Assembly: GCF_019049325.1 (NCBI RefSeq)
Contig: NZ_JAGMUO010000034.1
Location: forward strand, 221,764-285,763
Direction: 5' to 3'
Source of the DNA: Streptomyces sp. AC512_CC834
GTDB taxonomy: Bacteria > Actinomycetota > Actinomycetes > Streptomycetales > Streptomycetaceae
Length of the DNA: 64,000 nucleotides
Part shown: positions 41,957-50,189 of the stretch, piece after piece
Position numbering within the stretch: the first letter of the stretch is position 1
Layout of the letters: each line of letters starts with the position of its first letter
Position numbers and translations under genes: made by a program
The notes under the pieces: generated by a model
What the model was told of the DNA's origin: nothing
Seen by the model: the letters and a program-made list of their open reading frames with translations, nothing else
The model's database searches: none

Positions 41957-43924
41957 GTGGCGGAGTCAGTGCGGACTCTTGCGTACGGATCGTGGCCCTC
42001 GCCCATCGACGCGGCCCACGCGGCCGCGCACGACGGGCGGCCCGAGGACGTGGGCTTCGTCGGCGAGGAGGTGTGGTGGACCGCGCCCCGGCCCACCGAG
42101 GGCGGGCGCCGCACCCTGGTGCGCCGGCACCCCGACGGCACCGAGGAGCCGGTGCTGCCCGCGCCGTGGAACGTGCGCAGCCGCGTCATCGAGTACGGCG
42201 GCCGGCCGTGGGCCGGGGTCATGACCGACGCCGGGCCGCAGGTGGTCTTCGTGAACTTCGCCGACCAGCGGCTGTACGTCTACGAGCCGGGCGGCGGTGA
42301 GCCGCGTCCGCTGACGCCCGTCTCCACGGTGGGCGGCGGGCTGCGCTGGGCCGAGCCGGAGCTGCGTCCCGAGCGCGGTGAGGTGTGGTGCGTCCTGGAG
42401 GAGTTCACCGGCGACGGGCCCACCGACCTGCGCCGGGTCCCGGTCGCGGTGCCGCTGGACGGCTCGGCGGCCGAGCACCGGGACGCCGTGCGCGAGCTGA
42501 CCGGCGAACGGCACCGCTTCGTCACCGGCCCCCGCCTCTCGCCCGACGGGCGGCGCGTGGCCTGGCTCGCCTGGGACCACCCCCGCATGCCCTGGGACGG
42601 CACCGAGCTGATCGTCGCCGAGACCGGCCCCGAGGGCACCTTCCGGGACGCCCGGACCGTCGCCGGCGGGCCCGAGGAGTCGATCACCCAGGTCGACTGG
42701 GCCCCGGACGGCGCCCTGCTGTACGCCTCCGACCGCACCGGCTGGTGGAACCTCTACCGCGACGGGCGGCCGCTGTGCGCCCGCGAGGAGGAGTTCGGCG
42801 GGCCGCTGTGGAAGCTCGGACAGCGCTGGTTCGCACCCCTGGACAGCGGCCTGATCGCCGTCCTGCACGGCAGGGGCGCCGCCGTCCTCGGCATACTCGA
42901 CCCCGAGACCGGCGAGGTCGTCGACGCGGCGGGCCCCTGGACCGAGTTCGCGGCCACCCTCGCCGCCCACGGCGAGCGGGTCGTCGGCGTCGGCGCGAGC
43001 CCGTACAGCGGCTACGAGGTCGTCGAGCTGGACGCCAGCACCGGCCGGGCCCGGGTGATCGGCGCCCCGCACGAGGACGCCGTGGACCCGGCGTACTACC
43101 CGCGGCCGGAGATCCGCACCTTCACGGGCCCGGACGGGCGTGACGTCCACGCCCACCTCTACCCGCCGCACAACCCCGGCTGCCACGCCCCGGACGGCAC
43201 CCTCCCGCCGTACGTCATCTGGGCGCACGGCGGTCCCACCAGCCGCTCCCCGCTGGTCCTCGACCTGGAGATCGCCTACTTCACCTCCCGCGGCATCGGC
43301 GTCGCCGAGGTCAACTACGGCGGCTCCAGCGGGCACGGCCGGGAGTACCGCAACCGGCTGCGCGAGCAGTGGGGCGTCGTCGACGTCGAGGACTGCGCGG
43401 CCGTCGCCCGCGCCCTCGCCGAGGAGGGCACCGCCGACCGGGACCGGCTCGCCGTACGCGGCGGCAGCGCGGGCGGCTGGACCTCCGCCGCATCACTGGC
43501 CACCACCGACGTCTACGCCTGCGGCACGATCAGCTACCCGGTCCTCGACCTGACCGGCTGGGGCACGGGGGAGACCCACGACTTCGAGTCGCAGTACCTG
43601 GAGAGCCTGATCGGCCCGTACGCCGAGGTGCCCGCCCGGTACACCGAGCGGTCGCCCGCCGAGCACGCCGACGGTGTCACCGCGCCGTTCCTGCTGCTCC
43701 AGGGACTGGACGACGTGATCTGCCCGCCCGTGCAGTGCGAGCGGTTCCTCGAACGCATGGCGGGCCGGGGCGTGCCGCACGCCTACCTCACCTTCGAGGG
43801 CGAGGGCCACGGATTCCGCCGGGCTCAGACCATGGTGCGCGCCCTCGAGGCGGAACTCTCCCTCTACGCACAGGCCTTCGGACTGACTCCGGACGGCGTC
43901 CCGGTCCTGGAGCTGACCCCGTGA
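41957..43924 (+). CDS. prolyl-oligopeptidase-family (S9C-like) serine peptidase
   Basis: 655-residue cytoplasmic peptidase. The N-terminal two thirds form a beta-propeller of WD/TolB-like blades (SPDGRRVAWLAWDHPRMPW; APDGALLYASDRTGWWNLYR). The C-terminal alpha/beta-hydrolase domain has the nucleophile in RGGSAGGWTSA (about 510), the Asp in LQGLDDVICPP (about 594) and the His in FEGEGHGFRRA (about 620). Family members are acylaminoacyl- or oligopeptidases. The GTG at 41957 follows GGAGTTGGAGG. It is third in the peptidase operon; stop overlaps the LD-carboxypeptidase start as GTGA. Confidence 0.95.
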   Translation: MAESVRTLAYGSWPSPIDAAHAAAHDGRPEDVGFVGEEVWWTAPRPTEGGRRTLVRRHPDGTEEPVLPAPWNVRSRVIEYGGRPWAGVMTDAGPQVVFVNFADQRLYVYEPGGGEPRPLTPVSTVGGGLRWAEPELRPERGEVWCVLEEFTGDGPTDLRRVPVAVPLDGSAAEHRDAVRELTGERHRFVTGPRLSPDGRRVAWLAWDHPRMPWDGTELIVAETGPEGTFRDARTVAGGPEESITQVDWAPDGALLYASDRTGWWNLYRDGRPLCAREEEFGGPLWKLGQRWFAPLDSGLIAVLHGRGAAVLGILDPETGEVVDAAGPWTEFAATLAAHGERVVGVGASPYSGYEVVELDASTGRARVIGAPHEDAVDPAYYPRPEIRTFTGPDGRDVHAHLYPPHNPGCHAPDGTLPPYVIWAHGGPTSRSPLVLDLEIAYFTSRGIGVAEVNYGGSSGHGREYRNRLREQWGVVDVEDCAAVARALAEEGTADRDRLAVRGGSAGGWTSAASLATTDVYACGTISYPVLDLTGWGTGETHDFESQYLESLIGPYAEVPARYTERSPAEHADGVTAPFLLLQGLDDVICPPVQCERFLERMAGRGVPHAYLTFEGEGHGFRRAQTMVRALEAELSLYAQAFGLTPDGVPVLELTP

Positions 43925-44856
43925 GCCGGGTGGGAGAAGCGACCCGGCCGGCCCGGCTCGCCCCCGGCGCCCGGGTGGCCGTCGTCGCGCCCAGCGGGCC
44001 CGTGCCCGAGGAGCGGCTCCAGGCCGGCCTCGACGTCCTGCGCGGCTGGGACCTCGACCCCGTGGTGGCGCCGCACGTCCTGGACCGCCACGGCACCTTC
44101 GCCTACCTCGCGGGCCGTGACACCGACCGCGCCGCCGACCTCCAGGCCGCCTGGTGCGACCCGGCCGTGGACGCGGTGCTGTGCGCCCGCGGCGGGTACG
44201 GCGCCCAGCGCATGACGGACCTGCTCGACTGGGAGGCGATGCGCGCGGCCGGGCCCAAGGTGTTCGTCGGCTTCAGCGACATCACCGCGCTGCACGAGGC
44301 GTTCGCCACCCGCCTCGGCCTGGTCACCCTGCACGGACCGATGGCCGCGGGGATCGACTTCATCAAGAACGCGCGGGCACAGGAACACCTGAGAGCCACC
44401 CTGTTCGCCCCGGAGACGGTCCGCGTGATCGCGTCGTCCGACGCCACGCCGCTGGTCCCAGGCCGGGCACGGGGCGTCACCCTCGGCGGCTGCCTCGCCC
44501 TGCTCGCCGCCGAACTGGGCACCCCGCACGCCAGACCCTCCGCGCGCGGCGGACTGCTCTGCCTGGAGGACGTGGGGGAGGAGACGTACCGCATCGACCG
44601 CTACCTCACGCAGTTGCTGCGCGCCGGATGGCTCGACGGGGTCCGCGGCGTACTGCTCGGGTCCTGGAAGGAGTGCGAGTCCTACGAGCGGCTGCGGCCG
44701 ATGCTGGCCGACCGGCTCGGCGGCCTCGGCGTGCCGGTCGTCGAGAACTTCGGGTTCGGGCACTGCGAGGGGGCGCTGACCATGCCGTTCGGCGTGGGAG
44801 CGGAACTCGACGCGGACGCGGGCATCCTGACGCTGGAGCGGCCCGCGCTGCGCTGA
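43921..44856 (+). CDS. S66-family muramoyltetrapeptide (LD-) carboxypeptidase
   Basis: 311-residue serine peptidase of the LdcA/MccF family. LdcA removes the terminal D-Ala from cytoplasmic murein tetrapeptides during cell-wall recycling; MccF members detoxify peptide-nucleotides. The Ser-Glu-His set is visible: Ser in FVGFSDITALHEA (about 117), Glu in LLCLEDVGEETYRIDRYL (about 218) and His in FGFGHCEGAL (about 282), with CARGGYGAQR preceding. No signal peptide. The GTG start is coupled to the S9 gene (GTGA). Together with the M55 D-aminopeptidase this argues for murein-peptide breakdown. Confidence 0.95.
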   Translation: MSRVGEATRPARLAPGARVAVVAPSGPVPEERLQAGLDVLRGWDLDPVVAPHVLDRHGTFAYLAGRDTDRAADLQAAWCDPAVDAVLCARGGYGAQRMTDLLDWEAMRAAGPKVFVGFSDITALHEAFATRLGLVTLHGPMAAGIDFIKNARAQEHLRATLFAPETVRVIASSDATPLVPGRARGVTLGGCLALLAAELGTPHARPSARGGLLCLEDVGEETYRIDRYLTQLLRAGWLDGVRGVLLGSWKECESYERLRPMLADRLGGLGVPVVENFGFGHCEGALTMPFGVGAELDADAGILTLERPALR

Positions 44857-44862
44857 CCGTCG

Positions 44863-44868
44863 TAGGCT
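44863..44868 (+). promoter_or_regulatory. -10 box for the downstream GNAT gene, leaderless layout
   Basis: TAGGCT, then 7 nt, then the ATG at 44876; no ribosome site. It may give the acetyltransferase its own transcript in addition to operon read-through. Confidence 0.4.
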
Positions 44869-44875
44869 GACCTCC

Positions 44876-45490
44876 ATGCCGCACACCCCGTCCCGTCACC
44901 TCGCGCAGGGCCCGCGCGTGGGCATCCGGCACTTCACCTACGCGGACGCCGCCGAGTTCACCGCCCGGGCCCGGGAGAGCAAGGACCTGCACCACCCCTG
45001 GCTCTTCCCGCCGGACAGCGTCCAGGCGTACGAGGCCTACGCGGCCCGGCTGATCGAGGACCGCACCAAGGCCGGATTCCTGGTGTGCGAACAGGCCGCC
45101 GACGGAGCGGACGATGCGGCCGGGGCAGCCGGGATGGACGGGGCGGACGGTGTATCCGGCGGCGGCTCCATCGCCGGGTTCGTGAACATCAACAACATCG
45201 TCGAGGGCGGCTTCCTCAGCGGCGCGCTCGGCTACGGCGCCTTCGCGCACGCGGCGGGCCGCGGGCTGATGCGCGAGGGCCTGGGCCTCGTGGTGCGGCA
45301 CGCGTTCGGGCCGATGCGCCTGCACCGGCTGGAGATCAACGTCCAGCCGGGCAACGCCGCCTCGATCGCGCTGGCCCGCGCCTGCGGCTTCCACCTGGAG
45401 GGCTTCTCGCCGAGGATGCTCTACATCGACGGCGCCTGGCGCGACCACCAGCGCTGGGCGATCACCGCCGAGACCGTGACTTCCGGTTGA
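44876..45490 (+). CDS. GNAT-family (RimJ/RimL-type) acetyltransferase
   Basis: 204-residue acetyltransferase. RimJ-like organisation: an N-terminal VGIRHFTYADAAEFTARARES, a mid-region Gly/Ala/Asp insertion (about 69-94, low complexity), then GGFLSGALGYGAFAHAAGRGLMREGLGLVVRHAF with motif A (GRGLM region) and LHRLEINVQPGNAASIALARACGF with motif B. It ends in FSPRMLYIDGAWRDHQRWAI, a RimJ signature. It may acetylate an alpha-amino group on a protein or small amine. It lies 19 bp after the LD-carboxypeptidase. Its 3' end overlaps the DUF6204 gene on the other strand by 29 bp. Confidence 0.92.
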   Translation: MPHTPSRHLAQGPRVGIRHFTYADAAEFTARARESKDLHHPWLFPPDSVQAYEAYAARLIEDRTKAGFLVCEQAADGADDAAGAAGMDGADGVSGGGSIAGFVNINNIVEGGFLSGALGYGAFAHAAGRGLMREGLGLVVRHAFGPMRLHRLEINVQPGNAASIALARACGFHLEGFSPRMLYIDGAWRDHQRWAITAETVTSG

Positions 45491-45809
45491 CCTTCATCGT
45501 GTCCAGGTCCGTCACGGTCGACCTGAGATCGCGAAAGCCGTGGCCGAGCCCGCGCAGCGTGCCCTCGGCCCGGTCCTCCGCGATCGCGCCCGCCATCTCC
45601 TCGCCGTCCGCCGCGTCCGACACCACCACGTAGCGCATCGAGAAGTGCTTCAGCGGCGCGGGCTCGTACGACAGCGAACCCTCCTCCGTGAACCGCATGC
45701 TCGCCATCCCGTGGTCGCCGGCCTCGGCGAGCAGCCGGGCACGGGCATCCTCGGTCAGGCCGTCCCAGGTACCCCGGACGATCACCCGGTAAGTGTGCTG
45801 CTCGCTCAA
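45462..45809 (-). CDS. DUF6204-family protein
   Basis: 115-residue protein of an actinobacterial family of unknown function. Features: HTYRVIVRGTWDGLTEDARARLLAEAGDHG at the N-terminus, a beta-rich centre (KHFSMRYVVVSDAADGEEM), and a basic C-terminal end KVNRKSRSRR. No catalytic motif. The start is a judgement: a TTG at 45809 has AAGGAG at a 5-nt spacing, whereas the GTG at 45815 directly abuts that ribosome site; the protein differs by two residues only. The stop lies inside the converging GNAT gene, an unusual 29-bp tail overlap. Confidence 0.75.
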   Translation of the reverse strand: MSEQHTYRVIVRGTWDGLTEDARARLLAEAGDHGMASMRFTEEGSLSYEPAPLKHFSMRYVVVSDAADGEEMAGAIAEDRAEGTLRGLGHGFRDLRSTVTDLDTMKVNRKSRSRR

Positions 45810-45954
45810 TGCCACTCCTTCGTACGCACGCCGACCGCCCGACTCTATGCGGCCGCCGACCCGGCGCCCAGGGATTTAAACGTGAGCGACGTCGCGCGAC
45901 GCGACCCGCGGCGCCCCTGTTCACCGCACCGGTGAGCGGCTTCCATGGGGAACC

Positions 45955-48081
45955 GTGACGACGATCCGACGTGAGGTACTGACCCTGCCCGCCGCGCGGC
46001 TGGGAGCGGACAACCCCCTGCCGCCGCTGCGCCCCCTGGACGAGGCCCACCGCATCGACGAGCGGGACCGGGCCGGCCTGCCGCGCGACATGGCCCGCCA
46101 GGTCGACTACGAGCCACTGCGCGGCCTGCTGCCCGTACAGGTCCGGGACGGCTACGACCGCGGGCGCGAACCCCGCGGTCTCGAGGCACTCGTCATCGAG
46201 AACGACCGGCTGCGGGCCACCGTCCTGCCGGCCCTGGGAGGCCGCATCGCCTCCCTCCACCACAAGCCGACCGACCGCGAGCTCCTCTACGTCAACCCGG
46301 TCTTCCAGCCCGCCAACTTCGCCCTCAACGGGGCCTGGTTCTCCGGCGGCATCGAGTGGAACATCGGCGCCACCGGCCACACCACCCTCTCCTGCTCACC
46401 CGTGCACGCCGCCCGCGTACCCGCCCCCGACGGCGGTCAGATGCTGCGCCTGTGGGAGTGGGAGCGGCTGCGCGACCTCCCCTTCCAGGTCGACCTGTGG
46501 CTGCCCGAGGGCTCCGACTTCCTGTACGTCGGCGCCCGGATCCGCAACCCGCACGAGCGCCCGGTGCCCACGTACTGGTGGTCCAACATCGCCGTGCCCG
46601 AGGACCGCCGAGTCCTCGCCCCCGCCGACGAGGCCTGGCACTTCGGCTACGAGCGGCGCCTGCGCAGCGTGCCCGTCCCGTCGTACGACGGCGTCGACCG
46701 GACCTACCCGCTCAACAGCACCTACGCCGCCGACTACTTCTACGAGGTGCCGGACGACCGGCGCCGTTGGATCGCCGCGCTCGACGAGCACGGGCACGGG
46801 CTGGTGCAGACCTCGACCGACGTACTGCGGGGCCGCAAACTCTTCGTGTGGGGCACCGGGCCCGGCGGGCGCCGCTGGCAGGAGTGGCTCACCGACTACT
46901 TCTACGAGGTGCCGGACGACCGGCGCCGTTGGATCGCCGCGCTCGACGAGCACGGGCACGGGCTGGTGCAGACCTCGACCGACGTACTGCGGGGCCGCAA
47001 ACTCTTCGTGTGGGGCACCGGGCCCGGCGGGCGCCGCTGGCAGGAGTGGCTCACCGAGCCCGGCACCGGCGGCTACTGCGAGATCCAGGCCGGCCTCGTC
47101 CGCACCCAACTGGAACACGTCCAGTTGGAGGCCGAGAGCGAAGTGTCCTGGCTGGAGGCGTACGGGCCGCTCGACGCCTCGCCCGACGGCGACGACTGGC
47201 ACACCGTACTGCGCGGGGCGGAGGACCGGCTGGAGACCGCCCTGCCGCGGGCCGACGTCGACGCGGCGTACGACGCCTGGCGTGCGTGCGCCGACGCCGA
47301 GCCCGGCGAACGCCTGGCCACCGGATCGGGCTGGGGCGCGCTCGAAGTGCTGCGCGCGGGCTGGAAGCTGCCCGGCACACCCTTCGACGAGGACACCCTC
47401 CAGGACGAGCAGCAGCCGTGGCTGCGTCTGCTGCGCGCCGGGGCGCTGCCCGAGCCGGAACACCACGAGCCGCCCGGCGGGACGCTGGTCGCCCGGCCCT
47501 GGCGGGACATGCTCGAGACCACGGCCGCCACCCCGGTCGCCGAATACCACCTCGGCGTCGCCCAGTGGCACGGCGACGACCGCGCGCAGGCGGTGCGCAG
47601 TTGGGAGCGCGGCCTCAAAACCGCCGCCGACCGCTGGCCGCTGCTGCGCTGCCTCGCCGTCGCCGACCAGGAGGGCGGCCACCACGAGCGGGCCGCCGAC
47701 CAGTACACGGAGGCCTTCGACGACCTGTGCGCACGCCGGCCGGACGGGGCGGGCGGGGACGCCCGGTGGACGGCCGTCGCCGCCGCACTCGGCCGGGAGA
47801 CGATCGAGGCGCTGCTCAGGGTCCGGCGCACGGCGGACGCCCGTGCCGTGTGGGAGCGGCTCGATCCCGCGACCCGGGCCCGCGGCCGGTTCCGGCTGAC
47901 CGAGGGGGAACTGCTCGCCGCCGAGGGCCGGCGCGAACAGGCGCGGGCTCTTTTCGACGAGGGCTTCGAGGTCGCCGACCTCCGCGAGGGCGCCGAGAGC
48001 ATCGGCCTGCTGTGGGCGCGGCTGAGCGACGCACCGCTCCCGGCCCGGCACGACTTCCGGATGCGACCGGACGGGAGGTGA
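45955..48081 (+). CDS. DUF5107 / tetratricopeptide protein with a 54-residue internal duplication
   Basis: 708-residue cytoplasmic protein. About 55-360 is a DUF5107 aldose-epimerase-like beta-sandwich (LEALVIENDRLRATVLPALGGRIASL; GAWFSGGIEWNIGATGHT; PVPTYWWSNIAVPE). About 440-690 is helical with TPR-like repeats (AEYHLGVAQWHGDDRAQAVRSWERGL; TEGELLAAEGRREQARALFDEGFEVADL). The family occurs with sugar-utilisation genes and the sandwich resembles carbohydrate mutarotases, but no activity is established. Residues 260-313 (starting DYFYEVPDDRRRW, ending WQEWLT) are repeated exactly at 314-367; the normal family protein would have one copy, so folding may be affected. The start is the GTG at 45955 with GGGGA upstream. 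Confidence 0.85.
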   Translation: MTTIRREVLTLPAARLGADNPLPPLRPLDEAHRIDERDRAGLPRDMARQVDYEPLRGLLPVQVRDGYDRGREPRGLEALVIENDRLRATVLPALGGRIASLHHKPTDRELLYVNPVFQPANFALNGAWFSGGIEWNIGATGHTTLSCSPVHAARVPAPDGGQMLRLWEWERLRDLPFQVDLWLPEGSDFLYVGARIRNPHERPVPTYWWSNIAVPEDRRVLAPADEAWHFGYERRLRSVPVPSYDGVDRTYPLNSTYAADYFYEVPDDRRRWIAALDEHGHGLVQTSTDVLRGRKLFVWGTGPGGRRWQEWLTDYFYEVPDDRRRWIAALDEHGHGLVQTSTDVLRGRKLFVWGTGPGGRRWQEWLTEPGTGGYCEIQAGLVRTQLEHVQLEAESEVSWLEAYGPLDASPDGDDWHTVLRGAEDRLETALPRADVDAAYDAWRACADAEPGERLATGSGWGALEVLRAGWKLPGTPFDEDTLQDEQQPWLRLLRAGALPEPEHHEPPGGTLVARPWRDMLETTAATPVAEYHLGVAQWHGDDRAQAVRSWERGLKTAADRWPLLRCLAVADQEGGHHERAADQYTEAFDDLCARRPDGAGGDARWTAVAAALGRETIEALLRVRRTADARAVWERLDPATRARGRFRLTEGELLAAEGRREQARALFDEGFEVADLREGAESIGLLWARLSDAPLPARHDFRMRPDGR
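46732..47055 (+). repeat. perfect 162-bp in-frame tandem duplication
   Basis: Bases 46732-46893 are repeated without a single difference at 46894-47055 (54 codons each). The match extends 2 bases to the left and 2 to the right of the unit, so slippage or unequal exchange at microhomology is plausible. Identity at synonymous sites implies a very recent event or an assembly error. Confidence 0.97.
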
Positions 48082-48098
48082 ACCCGCCCGGCCCGCCG

Positions 48099-48446
48099 CT
48101 ACGCCCTCCGGTCCACATACTCGTAGATCGCCCCGTCCGGGTGCCGGGCGATCAGGTTGCGGCCCACGGGCGTCGGGACGGGTCCGGCGATGACGTCCGC
48201 GCCCAACGAGGTGAGGACGCGCTGGGTCTCCTCGACGTCCGTCACGGCGATCGTCGCGGCGACCTTGCGCAACACCTCGAGCTGGGACTCGGGTCCGCTC
48301 ATCAGCAGGAAGCAGCCGATCGCGGCGACTTCGACGCCGCCGCGTTCGAAACGCATGGCCGGACCGCCGGCCAGACCTTCGTAGAAGGGGATCGCCTTGT
48401 CCAGGTCATCGACGTAGACGCGCAGTGTGGCTCCCAGAATGTCCAT
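48099..48446 (-). CDS. VOC-family (glyoxalase/bleomycin-resistance fold) protein
   Basis: 115-residue single vicinal-oxygen-chelate domain. Typical elements: ATLRVYVDDLDKAIPFYEGLAGG at the N-terminus, VAAIGCFLLMSGPESQLEVLRKVAATIAVTDVEETQRVL in the middle and the end GRNLIARHPDGAIYEYVDRR. Metal and substrate are undefined; such proteins include glyoxalases, dioxygenases and drug-sequestering proteins. The ATG at 48446 is preceded by TAGGCT at 7 nt, so it is probably leaderless; the longer ORF upstream overlaps the divergent holin-like gene. Confidence 0.85.
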   Translation of the reverse strand: MDILGATLRVYVDDLDKAIPFYEGLAGGPAMRFERGGVEVAAIGCFLLMSGPESQLEVLRKVAATIAVTDVEETQRVLTSLGADVIAGPVPTPVGRNLIARHPDGAIYEYVDRRA

Positions 48447-48453
48447 GGTGACG

Positions 48454-48459
48454 AGCCTA
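48454..48459 (-). promoter_or_regulatory. -10 box of leaderless VOC gene
   Basis: TAGGCT on the minus strand, 7 nt before the ATG at 48446, without a ribosome site. A weak -35 only. Confidence 0.45.
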
Positions 48460-48526
48460 GTTGGCGTGCGCCGGGTCGGACTCGCGGTCCGGCCATGGAA
48501 GTTCGCCCACCGGGTACCCGCACGGC

Positions 48527-49048
48527 ATGGACCGCATCGATCACCTGGAACATCTGGAGCATCTGGACAGGCGACTGGTAGACGAACTGACGCAGGTGGC
48601 ACGCGAGACCGTGCGCGACGAGCTGCGCGAGCAGACCCGCAAGCAGCGCCGCAAGGCCACGCTGTACGCCGCGTCCGGCGCCGCCGCCCTGTACGCGGGC
48701 GCCGCCGTGGCGCTCACCGTGGGCCTGGCCCTCGCCCTCGCCCTGCCGGCCTGGGCCGCCGCACTGATCACCGCCGCCCTCCTGGGCGGCGCGGCCCAAC
48801 TGCTGCGCCGCGCCGCCCGGCCCCACCCCTCGGGGCCCGGGTCCGCCCACGACGGCGGCCACGAGCACGCCCTCGGTGTGCCGTACCCGCCGATGCCGCC
48901 CGTCGCGCCCGGCGGCGTGGGAGGCGCGACCGGCGCCCCCGGCGCGGGCACCCCGGCCCCGGGCGGCACCGGACCGGCGGCGCCGCGCCAGGACGACATC
49001 AACCCCGAGACACGGAACGACCGCGACCGCGGCCGCGACCGCGGCTGA
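48527..49048 (+). CDS. holin-superfamily-III-like small membrane protein
   Basis: 173 residues. N-terminal coiled segment about 1-45 (HLEHLEHLDRRLVDELTQVARE), two adjacent membrane segments at about 47-92 (ATLYAASGAAALYAGAAVALT; LALALPAWAAALITAALLGG), then a disordered Pro/Gly-rich tail (PMPPVAPGGVGGATGAPG) ending in charged repeats (DRDRGRDRG). The two-segment core resembles the phage-holin-III/DUF1469-like proteins that are common housekeeping membrane proteins in actinobacteria; no lytic role is implied. The ATG at 48527 follows a weak site. Confidence 0.7.
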   Translation: MDRIDHLEHLEHLDRRLVDELTQVARETVRDELREQTRKQRRKATLYAASGAAALYAGAAVALTVGLALALALPAWAAALITAALLGGAAQLLRRAARPHPSGPGSAHDGGHEHALGVPYPPMPPVAPGGVGGATGAPGAGTPAPGGTGPAAPRQDDINPETRNDRDRGRDRG

Positions 49049-49066
49049 CCGGACCGGCCGACCGCG

Positions 49067-50029
49067 TCAGGCGCTCTCCTGGAGCTGCGGCAGCACCTTG
49101 GTGCGGTAGAGGTCGAAGAAGCCGCGCAGGTCAGGACCGATCTGGTTGACGTAGACCCGGTCGAAGCCGGCGTCGGCGAACTGCTTCAGTTCCGCCACGT
49201 GCTCGTCCACGTCGTCGCCGCACACCCGGTTGCCGCGGACCATGTCCTCGGTGACCAGGGTCTGCGCCTGCTCGAAGTGGGCCGGGGAGGGCAGCACCTG
49301 GCCCAGCTCGCCCGGCAGCAGCTCGTTGGCCCACAGCCGGTGCACGGTCCGCACCGCCGCGTCCTTGTCGGCGTCGTAGCAGACCTTCGTGCCCCCGCTG
49401 ACCAGCTTCCCGCCACCCCCGCCCTTGCGGTACTGCTCCACCATCGAGGTGTCCGGCATCATCGTGATGTAGCCGTCGCCCACCCGGGCCGCCAGCTTGG
49501 TCGCCGCCGGGCCGAAGCCCGAGATGTCGATCGGGACGGGCTCGTCGGGGACGGTGTACAGGCGGGCGTTCTCCACCGTGTAGTGGGTGCCGTGGTGGTT
49601 GACCTCCTCCCCGGTGAGCAGCCGGCGCATGACGAGGATGGCCTCCTCCAGCATCTCCAGCCGTACGTGCGCGGCCGGCCAGGCGTCGCCGAAGATGTGC
49701 TCGTTCAGCGCCTCGCCGGTGCCGACGCCCAGCCGGAAACGGCCGTCGGTCATCACCGCGCTGGTCGCCGCGGCCTGGGCCACCACCGCCGGGTGGATGC
49801 GCAGCGTCGGGCAGGTCACCGCCGTCTCCACGGGCAGGGACACCGCGTCCGACAGCGCGCCGATCACCGACCACACGAACGGGCTCTGTCCCTGCTCGCC
49901 GTTCCAGGGGTGGTAGTGGTCGGAGATCCACAGTGCCTGGAATCCGGCCTGCTCGGCCATCCGGGCCTGCTCGATCAGCTCCGCGGGACCGTACTGCTCG
50001 CACGAGAGGAAGTAGCCGTACTCGGGCAT
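49067..50029 (-). CDS. F420-dependent LLM-class oxidoreductase (G6PDH-like family)
   Basis: 320-residue TIM-barrel enzyme of the family that includes F420-dependent glucose-6-phosphate dehydrogenase and TIGR03557. Seen: YGYFLSCEQYGPAELIEQARMAEQAGF, ALWISDHYHPWNGEQGQSPFVW (the SDHxHPW signature of F420-binding members), VAQAAATSAVMTDGRFRLGVGTGEALNEHI and PIDISGFGPAATKLAARVGDGYI. It probably transfers hydride to or from coenzyme F420 with an unknown substrate. The ATG is at 50029. A sigma-B-like promoter (50073-50096) suggests osmotic or oxidative stress control. Confidence 0.92.
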   Translation of the reverse strand: MPEYGYFLSCEQYGPAELIEQARMAEQAGFQALWISDHYHPWNGEQGQSPFVWSVIGALSDAVSLPVETAVTCPTLRIHPAVVAQAAATSAVMTDGRFRLGVGTGEALNEHIFGDAWPAAHVRLEMLEEAILVMRRLLTGEEVNHHGTHYTVENARLYTVPDEPVPIDISGFGPAATKLAARVGDGYITMMPDTSMVEQYRKGGGGGKLVSGGTKVCYDADKDAAVRTVHRLWANELLPGELGQVLPSPAHFEQAQTLVTEDMVRGNRVCGDDVDEHVAELKQFADAGFDRVYVNQIGPDLRGFFDLYRTKVLPQLQESA

Positions 50030-50072
50030 GAGGGGGTGCCTCCGGACAAGGAGCGGTTGAGACCGGGGCCGA

Positions 50073-50096
50073 GTACCCGGGCGCCGGGGGGAAAAC
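50073..50096 (-). promoter_or_regulatory. sigma-B-like promoter for the F420 enzyme
   Basis: On the minus strand GTTT (50096-50093), 14 nt, GGGTAC (50078-50073). This matches the Streptomyces stress sigma factor consensus GNNT-N14-16-GGGTAC/T and predicts a leader of about 37 nt. Confidence 0.6.
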
Positions 50097-50189
50097 CGGC
50101 GGCGTCGCGGCTTCCTCGCGGACGTTTGGGTGCCCCGGCCGAGGGGACGCGGAAGGCCCACGAGGTACGCGACAGCCCGGAGGCGAACC

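Noticed and set aside
48527..49048. Phage holin / prophage remnant
   Set aside because: No other phage genes nearby; two-helix holin-like membrane proteins are ordinary chromosomal genes in actinobacteria.
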